A DNA stretch of 64,000 nucleotides. It comes from Paraflavitalea sp. CAU 1676. GTDB taxonomy: Bacteria > Bacteroidota > Bacteroidia > Chitinophagales > Chitinophagaceae. Both the position numbers and the translations under genes were made by a program. Where the stretch lies: contig NZ_JARHUJ010000006.1 in assembly GCF_029223285.1 (NCBI RefSeq), forward strand, positions 372,001 through 436,000, in the 5' to 3' direction. How positions within the stretch are numbered: position 1 is the stretch's first letter; each line of letters opens with the position of its first letter. The notes below the pieces were generated by a model, which worked only from the letters and a program-made list of their open reading frames with translations, was not told the DNA's origin and made no database searches. Of the stretch, positions 16,360 to 24,244 are shown one piece after another.

Positions 16360-17010
16360 TTAATTGCCGAAAAGGTTATTACTAAATCGTTTTTGAGTCA
16401 CTGGTTCATCCAGCAAACCTTGTATATCTATCTTCAGTTCTTCCAACTCATCTTTCTTCAAACCGTCGTAAATTTTCCGCACCCTACCGCTTTTATCCAC
16501 CAACGCAAAGAACTGTGTGTGCAGGAATTGGTCGTCGATACTTTGCAAATTGTTTTTCGGATCGTCTAACAGATAACTGGTTCGCGCAGTGGTATAGAGG
16601 CTATCCTTGCGGCCGGTCAAAAACCACCAATGCCGTGTATCGGCTTTAATGGAATCGGCATATACTTTAAGCCGGGCACTATTATCGGTTTCGGGGTCGC
16701 AGGTATGCGAAACGATCAGGAAACGCGGCTCGTTGATATAGGCTTTATGAATGGGCTGTAGATTGGTATTCATAATGGGGCAAATACTCTTACAGGTCGT
16801 AAAAAAATATTCGGCCACATATACCTTACCATCCAGATCGTGCTCTGAAATGGTTTTGCCATCCTGATTAACGAATTGAAAAGGAAGAACATAGCTCAAA
16901 ACCGGTAGCTTAACCTTGCCATAGCCGGGGATCACTCTCGTCAACACAAAATAAAAACCAACTACCAGTACCAGGAAAAATCCTATATAAAATACGAATT
17001 TTTTACTCAT
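16360..17010 (-). CDS. SCO1/SenC family copper-binding protein
   Basis: 216 residues from the ATG at 17010 (an upstream in-frame ATG at 17031 adds 7 residues before the membrane anchor). N-terminal membrane anchor about 5-24. The thioredoxin-like domain has the copper motif C73-K-S-I-C77 in FFTTCKSICPIMN and the distal copper ligand H164 in FLHTQFF. This is the complete SCO signature. The protein inserts copper into the CuA site of cytochrome oxidase or handles copper/redox in the periplasm. No CuA oxidase is in the window. The Fur-family gene is 31 bases downstream on the same strand and probably co-transcribed. Confidence 0.93.
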   Translation of the reverse strand: MSKKFVFYIGFFLVLVVGFYFVLTRVIPGYGKVKLPVLSYVLPFQFVNQDGKTISEHDLDGKVYVAEYFFTTCKSICPIMNTNLQPIHKAYINEPRFLIVSHTCDPETDNSARLKVYADSIKADTRHWWFLTGRKDSLYTTARTSYLLDDPKNNLQSIDDQFLHTQFFALVDKSGRVRKIYDGLKKDELEELKIDIQGLLDEPVTQKRFSNNLFGN

Positions 17011-17094
17011 GGCTGCAAAGTTAGGGAACAAAGCGCTTGGGGTATCGTTCGATGAACCCTTCAGGGGGTATATCAGTCATTTTAAGAATTCGTT

Positions 17095-17109
17095 TGCAAC
17101 TAAGTTGCA
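17095..17109. promoter_or_regulatory. Fur/Zur-type operator palindrome between SCO and MerC-like genes
   Basis: TGCAAC-TAA-GTTGCA is a perfect 6-3-6 inverted repeat in the 126-base divergent gap. GTTG lies about 20 bases upstream of TATCTTCG (17125-17132), so it could overlap the -33 part of the MerC-like promoter. Assignment to the Fur-family protein encoded 0.8 kb away is inferred. Confidence 0.5.
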
Positions 17110-17136
17110 TATGAAAATTTCCCTTATCTTCGCGCC

Positions 17137-17529
17137 ATGAATTTCAGGTTTAACTGGGACGCCCTTGGGATAGCTACCTCTGTAGCCTGTGCTATTCATT
17201 GCGCCATCTTACCGCTGCTGCTCACCAGCCTGCCGGTATTTGGCATCAACATCATTGAAAATGTTGCGCTCGAATACCTGATGATCTTCATCGCTTTTGC
17301 AATTGGTATGTATTCCTTTTGGCACGGCTACCGCAAACATCACCATAGCTTTTTGCCCGCCATTGTATTCAGCCTTGGCATTATCTTGTTGATTGCCAAA
17401 CAAATATGGCACGACTACCAATTCTGGTTACTCCCCTTTGCCGTGGTTTTTATTGTCTCGGCGCACGTTATCAACTACCGCGCCTGCCGCATCCACGATC
17501 ACGCACATGCCGACGATTGTGATCATTAA
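17137..17529 (+). CDS. MerC-like membrane protein
   Basis: 130 residues with four membrane helices (about 10-30, 45-65, 72-90, 95-115). The conserved pair C18-x3-C22 in SVACAIHCAILPLLL opens helix 1, the MerC domain (PF03203) hallmark. The C-terminus is His/Asp-rich (RIHDHAHADDCDH), a likely metal-binding tail. MerC proteins transport mercuric ion in mer operons, but no other mer gene is here. In Bacteroidota this family more often sits beside metal regulators. The divergent SCO and the Fur-family gene support a role in metal (Zn/Cu) homeostasis. Confidence 0.8.
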   Translation: MNFRFNWDALGIATSVACAIHCAILPLLLTSLPVFGINIIENVALEYLMIFIAFAIGMYSFWHGYRKHHHSFLPAIVFSLGIILLIAKQIWHDYQFWLLPFAVVFIVSAHVINYRACRIHDHAHADDCDH

Positions 17530-17571
17530 AAACAGCGAGGGTAAAAAGAACAATTGCTGGCCGGGGTTTGT

Positions 17572-17579
17572 TACTTTTG
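17572..17579 (+). promoter_or_regulatory. Candidate -7 element of the Nfu gene
   Basis: TACTTTTG fits TAnnTTTG and ends 21 bases before the ATG at 17601. A TTG at 17554-17556 is a poorly spaced -33 candidate. Confidence 0.35.
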
Positions 17580-17600
17580 TACTATAAAATACTGGAAATT

Positions 17601-18197
17601 ATGATTAAAACAGGCAGTCCGGTTATCAGTATCTATACGGAGATGACTCCCAATCCGGAAACCATGAAGTTTGTGGCGAACAAGTTATTGTACCCGGGCA
17701 AAAGCATTGATTTTCCAGATGTTGAAAGCGCAAAACCTTCTCCCCTGGCCATTGAATTGTTCGGTTTTCCTTTTATAAGGGCCGTATTCATTGCCAGCAA
17801 TTTCGTAACCCTCACAAAAACTTCCGAAACTGAGTGGACCGATGTGATCCCTACCATCCGTCAGTTCCTGAAAGAATACCTTGAAGAAGGAAAACCAGTT
17901 ATCAACGAAGATGAAGTAGCTGTCATCGTTCCCCAAAGCAGCAATGCCGTTTCTGCCGACGACGACGATGTGGTTAAACGTATCAAAGAACTGTTGGAAA
18001 ACTATGTAAAGCCAGCCGTTGAAATGGACGGCGGTGCTATCCAGTTTAAGAGCTACGATGAAGGCGTGGTGAACCTGATGTTGCAGGGATCCTGCAGTGG
18101 TTGTCCATCTTCAATGATCACCCTCAAAGCGGGCATCGAGAGCATGATGAAGCGCATGATCCCCGAGGTGAAGGAAGTAGTAGCAGAAGCTGAATAA
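17601..18197 (+). CDS. NifU/Nfu-type Fe-S cluster scaffold
   Basis: 198 residues from the ATG at 17601; the open frame extends upstream only through a Leu/Tyr-rich non-conserved stretch. Residues 1-90 are the Nfu N-terminal domain (YTEMTPNPETMKFVANKLL, then GFPFIRAVFI). Residues 120-198 are the NifU C-terminal domain with C165-S-G-C168 in LQGSCSGCPSSMITLKAGIE. The two Cys bind a bridging 4Fe-4S cluster between monomers. It acts as a carrier delivering clusters to target enzymes; quinolinate synthase and other Fe-S proteins of this genome would be clients. A strong terminator follows. Confidence 0.93.
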   Translation: MIKTGSPVISIYTEMTPNPETMKFVANKLLYPGKSIDFPDVESAKPSPLAIELFGFPFIRAVFIASNFVTLTKTSETEWTDVIPTIRQFLKEYLEEGKPVINEDEVAVIVPQSSNAVSADDDDVVKRIKELLENYVKPAVEMDGGAIQFKSYDEGVVNLMLQGSCSGCPSSMITLKAGIESMMKRMIPEVKEVVAEAE

Positions 18198-18232
18198 TAG
18201 CTCCCGGATCATTAGATCGTCACATTATAACG

Positions 18233-18267
18233 ACCCTTCCGCCGCACAGGCAGGAGGGTTTTTTTAT
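18233..18267 (+). terminator. Terminator after Nfu
   Basis: ACCCTTCCGCC (18233-18243) and GGCAGGAGGGT (18249-18259) form an imperfect 11-bp stem followed by a run of seven T. Confidence 0.75.
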
Positions 18268-18490
18268 TTCGCAGCCTGTAGCTTCCGGCATGGAAGCGAT
18301 GAGCGCCTTCTTATTCTCCTGCGATCTTTTTCGGTTTGTTGACAGCTTATGCGCTCATTTGCAGTACCAGGCTACCTACCAACAACCATCGTTGGCTAAC
18401 GCCATCCCGATCGCAGCCACCAATAATTGTAGCAATGGCTTGACTTTATTGCAGCGTTGCTGTAAATTACAGTTAAACTGCACCCACCGA

Positions 18491-19027
18491 ATGCTGGCTC
18501 TGTACATCATATCTGTAATCATCGGCATCATCGTTATCCTGTTGGTGATAGCCTTGTACTTGCCCGGCAAGTATCACATCGAGAAATCGCTGGTTATACT
18601 CAGGCCGGTAAGAGAAGTCATGTCGCGGGTAGCCGATCTTAATTACTATGCCCGGTGGAACCCCTGGCAAATGAAAGAACCTGGCAGTAAAATGGAGATC
18701 AAAGGCACTCCCGAAACGCCGGGACACGCTTATTGGTGGAGCGGAAAAAAGATCGGCGAAGGGCGGCTTGTATTGCACAGCATCGATCAAAAACATGTAC
18801 ACTTCAACCTCGAATTCATAAAGCCATGGAAGAGCCTCGCCAGCGACAACTGGGTATTTGAAGAATGGGGTAATGGCGAAACCAAGGTTACCTGGCAAAA
18901 TCACGGATATTTGCCCTATCCATTAGCCCGTTTGATGGGCCCCTTCCTCAGTAAAACGCTCAACAAGCAATTTGAAGAAGGCTTACGCAACCTTAAAAAC
19001 CTTTGTGAGGGATTAAAACCGGCATGA
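18491..19027 (+). CDS. SRPBCC-fold protein with membrane anchor
   Basis: 178 residues from the ATG at 18491. The in-frame extension back to 18290 is Cys/Gln-rich, crosses a perfect CTGTAA-A-TTACAG palindrome (18460-18472) and is rejected. One N-terminal membrane helix (about 3-24) precedes a START/polyketide-cyclase-like domain (VLRPVREVMSRVADLNYYARWNPW, then YWWSGKKIGEGRLVL, then TWQNHGYLPYPLARLMGP). The ligand is unknown. The last 4 bases overlap the start of pnuC (ATGA), so the two are translationally coupled. A role tied to nicotinamide riboside uptake is possible but not shown. Confidence 0.8.
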   Translation: MLALYIISVIIGIIVILLVIALYLPGKYHIEKSLVILRPVREVMSRVADLNYYARWNPWQMKEPGSKMEIKGTPETPGHAYWWSGKKIGEGRLVLHSIDQKHVHFNLEFIKPWKSLASDNWVFEEWGNGETKVTWQNHGYLPYPLARLMGPFLSKTLNKQFEEGLRNLKNLCEGLKPA

Positions 19028-19665
19028 GTTTATCCGAAGTCTGGCAGCAACTTGTATATGGAATTTTAAACACCAAACCGCTCGAATACATCGCCGTATT
19101 CACCGGCATTGCCAGCGTGTGGTTTTCCCGCATCGAGAACATTTGGGTATATCCCGTTGGCCTTATAAGCACAATTATCTATACCTACCTTAGCCTGGAT
19201 GCTCACCTTCCCGGTGAAGCCAGCGTTAATATCTATTACTCGGTTATGAGCGTCTACGGCTGGATTTTGTGGGCAAAAAAAGACGCAGCTCATCACCATG
19301 TGGTCGTAATACAACACGCAACTAAAAAAGAATGGGGCCAGCATTTCCTGTTCTTTGGTTTCTTCTACGTGGCGCTCTTCAGTTCGCTTACCTGGCTGCG
19401 TACGATCTTTTCTCCGGAGATCATTCCCTGGGCCGATGCACTTGCCTCTGCCACCGCCTTCACTGGCATGTGGTTGATGGCCAAGAAGAAGGTGGAAAGC
19501 TGGTTTTGGTGGATCGCCACCAATATAGCTTCCATCCCACTCTACTTCGTAAAAGGCTACGTTCTCACCAGTGTTTTCTATTTCATATTGCTTTGTATGG
19601 CCGGTTTTGGCTGGGCCGAATGGAATAGACGCGCACAACAGGCCAGGCAATCGCCCGCTTCGTGA
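19024..19665 (+). CDS. pnuC: Nicotinamide riboside transporter PnuC
   Basis: 213 residues with about seven membrane helices. The PnuC family (PF04973) is recognised from EYIAVFTGIASVWFSRIENI, the conserved YPVGLISTIIYTYLS segment, YYSVMSVYGWILW and WFWWIATNIASIPLYFVKGY. The family facilitates diffusion of nicotinamide riboside, with trapping by a cytoplasmic kinase. Exactly such a kinase follows 29 bases downstream. The start overlaps the SRPBCC gene by 4 bases. Confidence 0.93.
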   Translation: MSLSEVWQQLVYGILNTKPLEYIAVFTGIASVWFSRIENIWVYPVGLISTIIYTYLSLDAHLPGEASVNIYYSVMSVYGWILWAKKDAAHHHVVVIQHATKKEWGQHFLFFGFFYVALFSSLTWLRTIFSPEIIPWADALASATAFTGMWLMAKKKVESWFWWIATNIASIPLYFVKGYVLTSVFYFILLCMAGFGWAEWNRRAQQARQSPAS

Positions 19666-19673
19666 TTGCGTAG

Positions 19674-19681
19674 TATATTTG
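19674..19681 (+). promoter_or_regulatory. Candidate -7 element before the NadR-type kinase
   Basis: TATATTTG matches TAnnTTTG and ends 13 bases before the ATG at 19695, in the short gap after pnuC. The -33 partner is not clear, so the kinase may also be read from the pnuC transcript. Confidence 0.3.
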
Positions 19682-19694
19682 GCGTTTGTTAAAC

Positions 19695-20234
19695 ATGATC
19701 AAAAAAGTGGTGGTAATAGGCCCCGAATCGACGGGCAAAAGCACGCTGTGCGAACAACTGGCCAATCATTTCGGTACCAGTTGGGTGCCTGAATATGCCC
19801 GTGAATACCTGATCACGAATGGTGCCCGCTATACCTATGAAGACCTGCTGGTGATCGCGCAGCAACAGGTAGCCCAGGAAGACCGGTTGGCAGCTACCCT
19901 CGAAGCCAGCGGAACGTCAAACCTGTTGTTCATCGACACCGATCTCTATGTAATGAAAGTGTGGTGCGAATATGTGTTCGGAAAATGCCATCCATGGATA
20001 CTTGAACAAATAGCCCTGCGACCCTATGACCTGTACCTGCTCTGCGATACCGACCTTCCCTGGGTAAAAGACGAACTAAGGGAATACCCCGATCTGGAAA
20101 GCCGTCGGGAGCTTTATCATATATACAAAGATATTATGTTGAACCAGGGCGTGCCCTGGACAATTATTTCGGGCAACTACGAACAACGTCTGGAGAAAGC
20201 TGTTAAGATTGTTAACGAATTTCTGAACCATTGA
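19695..20234 (+). CDS. NadR-type ribosylnicotinamide kinase (AAA ATPase)
   Basis: 179 residues from the ATG at 19695. The Walker A motif is G9-P-E-S-T-G-K-S16 at the end of the first strand. VPEYAREYL (about 35-43) and FIDTDLYVMKVWCEYVFG (about 78-95) match the kinase domain of NadR. It is kinase-only: no adenylyltransferase and no DNA-binding domain are attached. It phosphorylates nicotinamide riboside to NMN, trapping what PnuC imports. nadD elsewhere in the window could adenylylate mononucleotides. The gene ends 36 bases before the GT39 gene. Confidence 0.87.
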   Translation: MIKKVVVIGPESTGKSTLCEQLANHFGTSWVPEYAREYLITNGARYTYEDLLVIAQQQVAQEDRLAATLEASGTSNLLFIDTDLYVMKVWCEYVFGKCHPWILEQIALRPYDLYLLCDTDLPWVKDELREYPDLESRRELYHIYKDIMLNQGVPWTIISGNYEQRLEKAVKIVNEFLNH

Positions 20235-20270
20235 GTGCGTGCCATTGTTTTGCGCCTTCGCATGTAGAAT

Positions 20271-21938
20271 ATGCTTAGTTTTATTAAGAAGAATCATCAA
20301 CTGGTATTTTATATTGGCTGGTGCGTACTGAACCTCATCCAGGCCGGTTTTACCGAGCTTTTCGATGATGAAGCATATTATTGGGTTTACACGCAGTTTC
20401 CCGATTGGGGCTATTTCGATCATCCGCCCATGGTAGCCCTGCTCATCAAAGCCGGGTATGCGATCTTTCACAACGAACTGGGCGTTCGCTTTTTTATCGT
20501 CTTACTCAATACCGCCACGATCTTTATTACCCAACAACTATTGGCAAAAAAGGATCCTTACCTTTTCTACGCCATCGTGTGTTCCATTGCCATCGTGCAA
20601 ATAGGCGGCATTATTGCGGTGCCCGACATCCCCCTGTTGTTTTTTGTAGCACTCTACTTCTGGATCTACAAGCGTTTCCTGGAATATATGAATCTGTGGT
20701 GGACCCTCCTGCTGGGTATCAGCGTTGCGCTGATGATGTACAGTAAATATCACGGCGTACTCATTGTGTTGGCCACATTGGCTTCTAACCCGAAATTATT
20801 TACCCGGTATCAAACCTATTTGGTTACGCTCATTGCGCTGCTGGCTTTTACTCCTCACCTTTACTGGCAGTATACCCATGGCTTTCCATCGGTACAATTT
20901 CATTTGTTCGAAAGGGTGGCCCCGTCCTACCACACCAAGTACACCATCGAATACCTGGTTGGTCAAGTGGCAATGGCAGGACCACTGATGGGTTGGTTGC
21001 TGATGAAGTCGGCGTTAGACTACAAGCCACAGGAGGCATTGGAGCGGGCCCTGAAGTTTACGTTGATTACTTTTTATGGTTTTTTTCTGCTCAGCAGTTT
21101 CAGGGGTCGGGTAGAAGCCAACTGGACGGTCCCTGCCTTTATCGCACTGATCGTGTTGAGTCATCAATTTCTCGTTAAGCAATTCGCCTGGCAAACCTGG
21201 TTGTATAAAAGTTTGCCCATCACCCTCGGGTTGATCTTGTTGGCGCGCATTTATATGCTGCCCGTAGTACCAAGGGCTTCCTGGATACGAAAAGACGAGT
21301 TCCATAACAACAAAGATTGGGTAAATGAAATACGGGATAGAGCGCAGGGTTTACCCGTTGTTTTCATTGGCACCTATCAAAAGGCATCTAAATATTGGTT
21401 TTATAGCCAAAGGCCTGCCTTGTCCATGAACAATATCGAATACCGCAGAAACAATTATAACTACTGGCCCATAGAAGATTCGTTGATCGGCAGGCGGGTA
21501 ATGGTGGTAGGTAATTACGACGGGTTGACCCAGTTGGAGCGCTTCGAAAAGTCGGCGAACCTGGCCAGTCATGTCTATACGCCGTATTATTCTTTCAGCC
21601 GGGTCAATATTAAATGTGAAAACAAACCGGTACTTGTTAACAAGCAGCTGTCGGTAAGCGGTACCATCGTGTCGCCGGCAAATTACCTGTCCCATTATCA
21701 ACAGGCGCCCTACGATACCGTAGCCATCCTGTTGGCTTTTGAAAATGAAAACGACAAGGTGCTCACATTCCCTTCGGGATTGTGCCTGCGCGACCTCAAA
21801 GAAGTTGTACAGCCTTTTACACTCCAAACCAGCGCCCCATTGCCGCAGGGAAAATACACCTTCCGCTTCGCGATCGGCAGTTGCATAGCCAACAGCCCTT
21901 CCATGAATAGTACAGGAACCAAATTAACCTGTGAGTAA
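20271..21938 (+). CDS. GT39-type (PMT_2) membrane glycosyltransferase
   Basis: 555 residues with about 9-11 membrane helices in residues 10-370, then a soluble C-terminal part of about 185 residues. The first external loop holds the catalytic-type acidic motif F-D32-D33-E34-A-Y-Y-W and FDHPPMVALLI, hallmarks of the ArnT/PMT_2 clade that uses polyprenyl-phosphate sugars. The fold suggests transfer of a sugar to a lipid, glycan or protein at the periplasmic face. The acceptor is unknown. It follows the NadR-type kinase closely but no functional tie is evident. Confidence 0.87.
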   Translation: MLSFIKKNHQLVFYIGWCVLNLIQAGFTELFDDEAYYWVYTQFPDWGYFDHPPMVALLIKAGYAIFHNELGVRFFIVLLNTATIFITQQLLAKKDPYLFYAIVCSIAIVQIGGIIAVPDIPLLFFVALYFWIYKRFLEYMNLWWTLLLGISVALMMYSKYHGVLIVLATLASNPKLFTRYQTYLVTLIALLAFTPHLYWQYTHGFPSVQFHLFERVAPSYHTKYTIEYLVGQVAMAGPLMGWLLMKSALDYKPQEALERALKFTLITFYGFFLLSSFRGRVEANWTVPAFIALIVLSHQFLVKQFAWQTWLYKSLPITLGLILLARIYMLPVVPRASWIRKDEFHNNKDWVNEIRDRAQGLPVVFIGTYQKASKYWFYSQRPALSMNNIEYRRNNYNYWPIEDSLIGRRVMVVGNYDGLTQLERFEKSANLASHVYTPYYSFSRVNIKCENKPVLVNKQLSVSGTIVSPANYLSHYQQAPYDTVAILLAFENENDKVLTFPSGLCLRDLKEVVQPFTLQTSAPLPQGKYTFRFAIGSCIANSPSMNSTGTKLTCE

Positions 21939-21968
21939 TTGGCTGGCAGGTGCCGTTGACAAGATAGT

Positions 21969-22673
21969 TTATTGAATGAGTTGTTGAATATCCTCGTCTT
22001 CCTGCAGGTTATTCATTTGGCGAAGCACCCAGGGGTATTTCCAGGCCACATAACGCGACATGGGTTTTACGGTATATTCTTTGGGATTGGGTAAAGAGGC
22101 GGCGATCATGGCAGCTTCCATACGAGTAAGTTTCGAGGCCGGCTTTTTAAAATAGGCTTGTGCCGCTGCTTCGATACCAAACACACCCTTCCCCATCTCG
22201 GCAACATTGAGGTACATTTCGAGGATGCGCTTTTTACCCCATATCAATTCGATCATGAACGTGAAGTAAACTTCCAACCCTTTTCTAAACCAGCTGCGAC
22301 CTTGCCATAGGAACACATTTTTGGCCACCTGCTGGCTGATGGTCGAAGCGCCCTTGATCCGGTTGGGGCGTTTTTCGTTGTTCTTCATCGCCTTTTCAAT
22401 ATGCTTCCAGTCGAAGCCATTGTGGTCGGGAAAAAGCTGGTCTTCCGAGCAAATCACAGCCAGGCGGGCATAGGGCGACATTTCTTTGATGTCCACATAA
22501 TCCCGCTTCAATCCCTTACCCGTGATGAAGCTACCCAGCTGGGTAAGCGTAAAAGGAGGATCTACCCACTTGAGCAGGAGGATATAGAATAGCTGAAATA
22601 TGAACAGGAAAATGAAGACTCGTTTAAGGATACGCCAAATACGAAGACCCAATCCTTTGGTTTTGATGGCCAT
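21969..22673 (-). CDS. mtgA: Monofunctional peptidoglycan glycosyltransferase MtgA
   Basis: 234 residues. One N-terminal membrane anchor (about 18-35) precedes a GT51 domain with the catalytic E77 in ICSEDQLFPDHNGFDW, the second motif KGASTISQQVAKN (about 107-119), KRILEMYLN and AAQAYF. There is no transpeptidase domain and the length matches MtgA. It polymerises lipid II into glycan strands. Transcribed convergently to the GT39 gene with 30 bases between. Confidence 0.93.
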   Translation of the reverse strand: MAIKTKGLGLRIWRILKRVFIFLFIFQLFYILLLKWVDPPFTLTQLGSFITGKGLKRDYVDIKEMSPYARLAVICSEDQLFPDHNGFDWKHIEKAMKNNEKRPNRIKGASTISQQVAKNVFLWQGRSWFRKGLEVYFTFMIELIWGKKRILEMYLNVAEMGKGVFGIEAAAQAYFKKPASKLTRMEAAMIAASLPNPKEYTVKPMSRYVAWKYPWVLRQMNNLQEDEDIQQLIQ

Positions 22674-22781
22674 GCCGGGTTAAATTGCTTGGGCTGCAAG
22701 ATAACCCGAAAGTATAGAACGTGAAAGCCTCCAGGGAGGGATTTGCCGTTTCAATGGCCTCAACAGGCAACTCCGGAGTTA

Positions 22782-23372
22782 TCAGAACCCCTTCTTCACA
22801 TCAGCCGCTTTCACATAAACCACCTTATACCTTCGGCCGGCATCGCGGTTTCTATCCTGGTAATGCTGCATGAGGTATCCGGCAACCGCTATGCCGGCAG
22901 CAATGCCCATACCCAATAATTTACCGTCATCACTAAATGACTCTTTCCGGTAAATAGTGTTGACCGATTCCAGGATAATATAGCCAACGCCGCCAATCAT
23001 CATGATCTTGGGAAGGGCCACCTGTACAAATCCCTTTTTTCCTCCCCAAACGTATTTGTCGGAATAGTTGTAGCGCTTGATCTCCCGGTAATCGATACCG
23101 AGGTGATACACTACAGTATCGAGCGTTGTCCCAAAGTCGGTACCCACCTGCTGTCTTTCTTCCTGGCGAAAGAAAACAGAATCGTTTCGTATGTCGGTAA
23201 TAAAACCATTAATGCGGAAACCGTTGTGGGTTTCGCCCGAAATAAAGGCACCCGTGTAATAGGTTTTTATCGTTCGGTTATTGCGCTTTTTGAGCACCAG
23301 GAAATCAGACTGCTGGGAAAATAAGGAGAAGGTAGAAACAAGAATTGTTATGAGGAGTATAAATGTCTTCAT
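22782..23372 (-). CDS. Secreted or membrane protein of unknown function
   Basis: 196 residues. Signal peptide about 1-20 (STFSLFSQQ). A beta-rich region with TYYTGAFISGETHNGFRINGF and a VFFRQEER segment is followed by two hydrophobic stretches (about 118-137 and 152-168). The end is basic (RRYKVVYVKAADVKKGF). The layout (short N-terminal beta module, then two helices) is common among unnamed Bacteroidota envelope proteins. I do not recognise a domain. Confidence 0.65.
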   Translation of the reverse strand: MKTFILLITILVSTFSLFSQQSDFLVLKKRNNRTIKTYYTGAFISGETHNGFRINGFITDIRNDSVFFRQEERQQVGTDFGTTLDTVVYHLGIDYREIKRYNYSDKYVWGGKKGFVQVALPKIMMIGGVGYIILESVNTIYRKESFSDDGKLLGMGIAAGIAVAGYLMQHYQDRNRDAGRRYKVVYVKAADVKKGF

Positions 23373-23479
23373 GTGAGGCCAAGTTACTGCTGTATGATAA
23401 TTAATTCATCTAAGGATTTGTTAAGACTAATGGCACTGCCTCTCTATGAACACCCGGATACCGGCAACGGTTGACCGGT

Positions 23480-24121
23480 TTACTGAATTTCCTTTGCCAA
23501 AAATATTGTGCCGTACAGTAGCGCCATTCCAAAACCTACGAGGATAACCCCCGACACCTTATTGATGACACTGATGGTATGCAGCGTAAGTCTTTTGCGG
23601 AGTTTGCCGGCCAGTAGAACCTTAAAGCTATCGGCGGCTATATTTAAAGCTATACAAACACCAAAGATAATCAGCCTTTGCTCGAAATTGAATTTGGCGG
23701 CCATAGTGGTAGCTGTGGCCAGCCAGAATATAAAAACGCTGGGGTTAAGGGTATTGATCAAAAAGCCGCTGGAAATGATCTGTAAAATATCCCGTTTTCG
23801 AACGCGCGCAATGTTTCCATCGGCATCGGTGCGTAGCGTAACTTTCTTAAAGAACAGATAGTAAACACCCATGCCCATCAGGAAAGCGCTGCCGATAAAG
23901 CCAATAATACTTTTGTATTCGAGCAGTTCCGCAACGAGAGAAGAGAACGCGTTGCTGATCACGACGAGGAGTATATCGCTGATCCAAACGCCCGCTACAA
24001 AGCTAAAGCCACCGGTGTGTCCGTTGTTGAGGCTTTGTTTGATGACAGTAAAGATCACGGGTCCTACCGATAAGGCAAGGATACATCCAAGCATTAACCC
24101 GTTGATGATGGCTTGCCACAT
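23480..24121 (-). CDS. LysE family exporter
   Basis: 213 residues with six predicted membrane helices. The start IINGLMLGCILALSVGPVIF contains the LysE/RhtB (PF01810) helix-1 pattern G-x2-LG-x4-L-x2-GP, followed by the loop TVIKQSLNNGHTGGFSFVAG. A short charged cytoplasmic loop (VTLRTDADGNIARVRKRD) separates two halves. The family exports amino acids or small metabolites; the substrate is unknown. Confidence 0.88.
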   Translation of the reverse strand: MWQAIINGLMLGCILALSVGPVIFTVIKQSLNNGHTGGFSFVAGVWISDILLVVISNAFSSLVAELLEYKSIIGFIGSAFLMGMGVYYLFFKKVTLRTDADGNIARVRKRDILQIISSGFLINTLNPSVFIFWLATATTMAAKFNFEQRLIIFGVCIALNIAADSFKVLLAGKLRKRLTLHTISVINKVSGVILVGFGMALLYGTIFLAKEIQ

Positions 24122-24244
24122 GCGCTCTCTGGAGTGGTAGGTTAATAAAGCGACAATTTACAAATAATCAGACTTGTGAAAAAGAACAGATTACATAGCT
24201 GCGCTTTTTTTATATAAGCAGGTAGTGCCGTAAGAGCAGGATCG

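Noticed and set aside
18290-18490. Extension of the SRPBCC frame
   Set aside because: Non-conserved composition and a perfect palindrome inside it; the membrane anchor starts at 18491.
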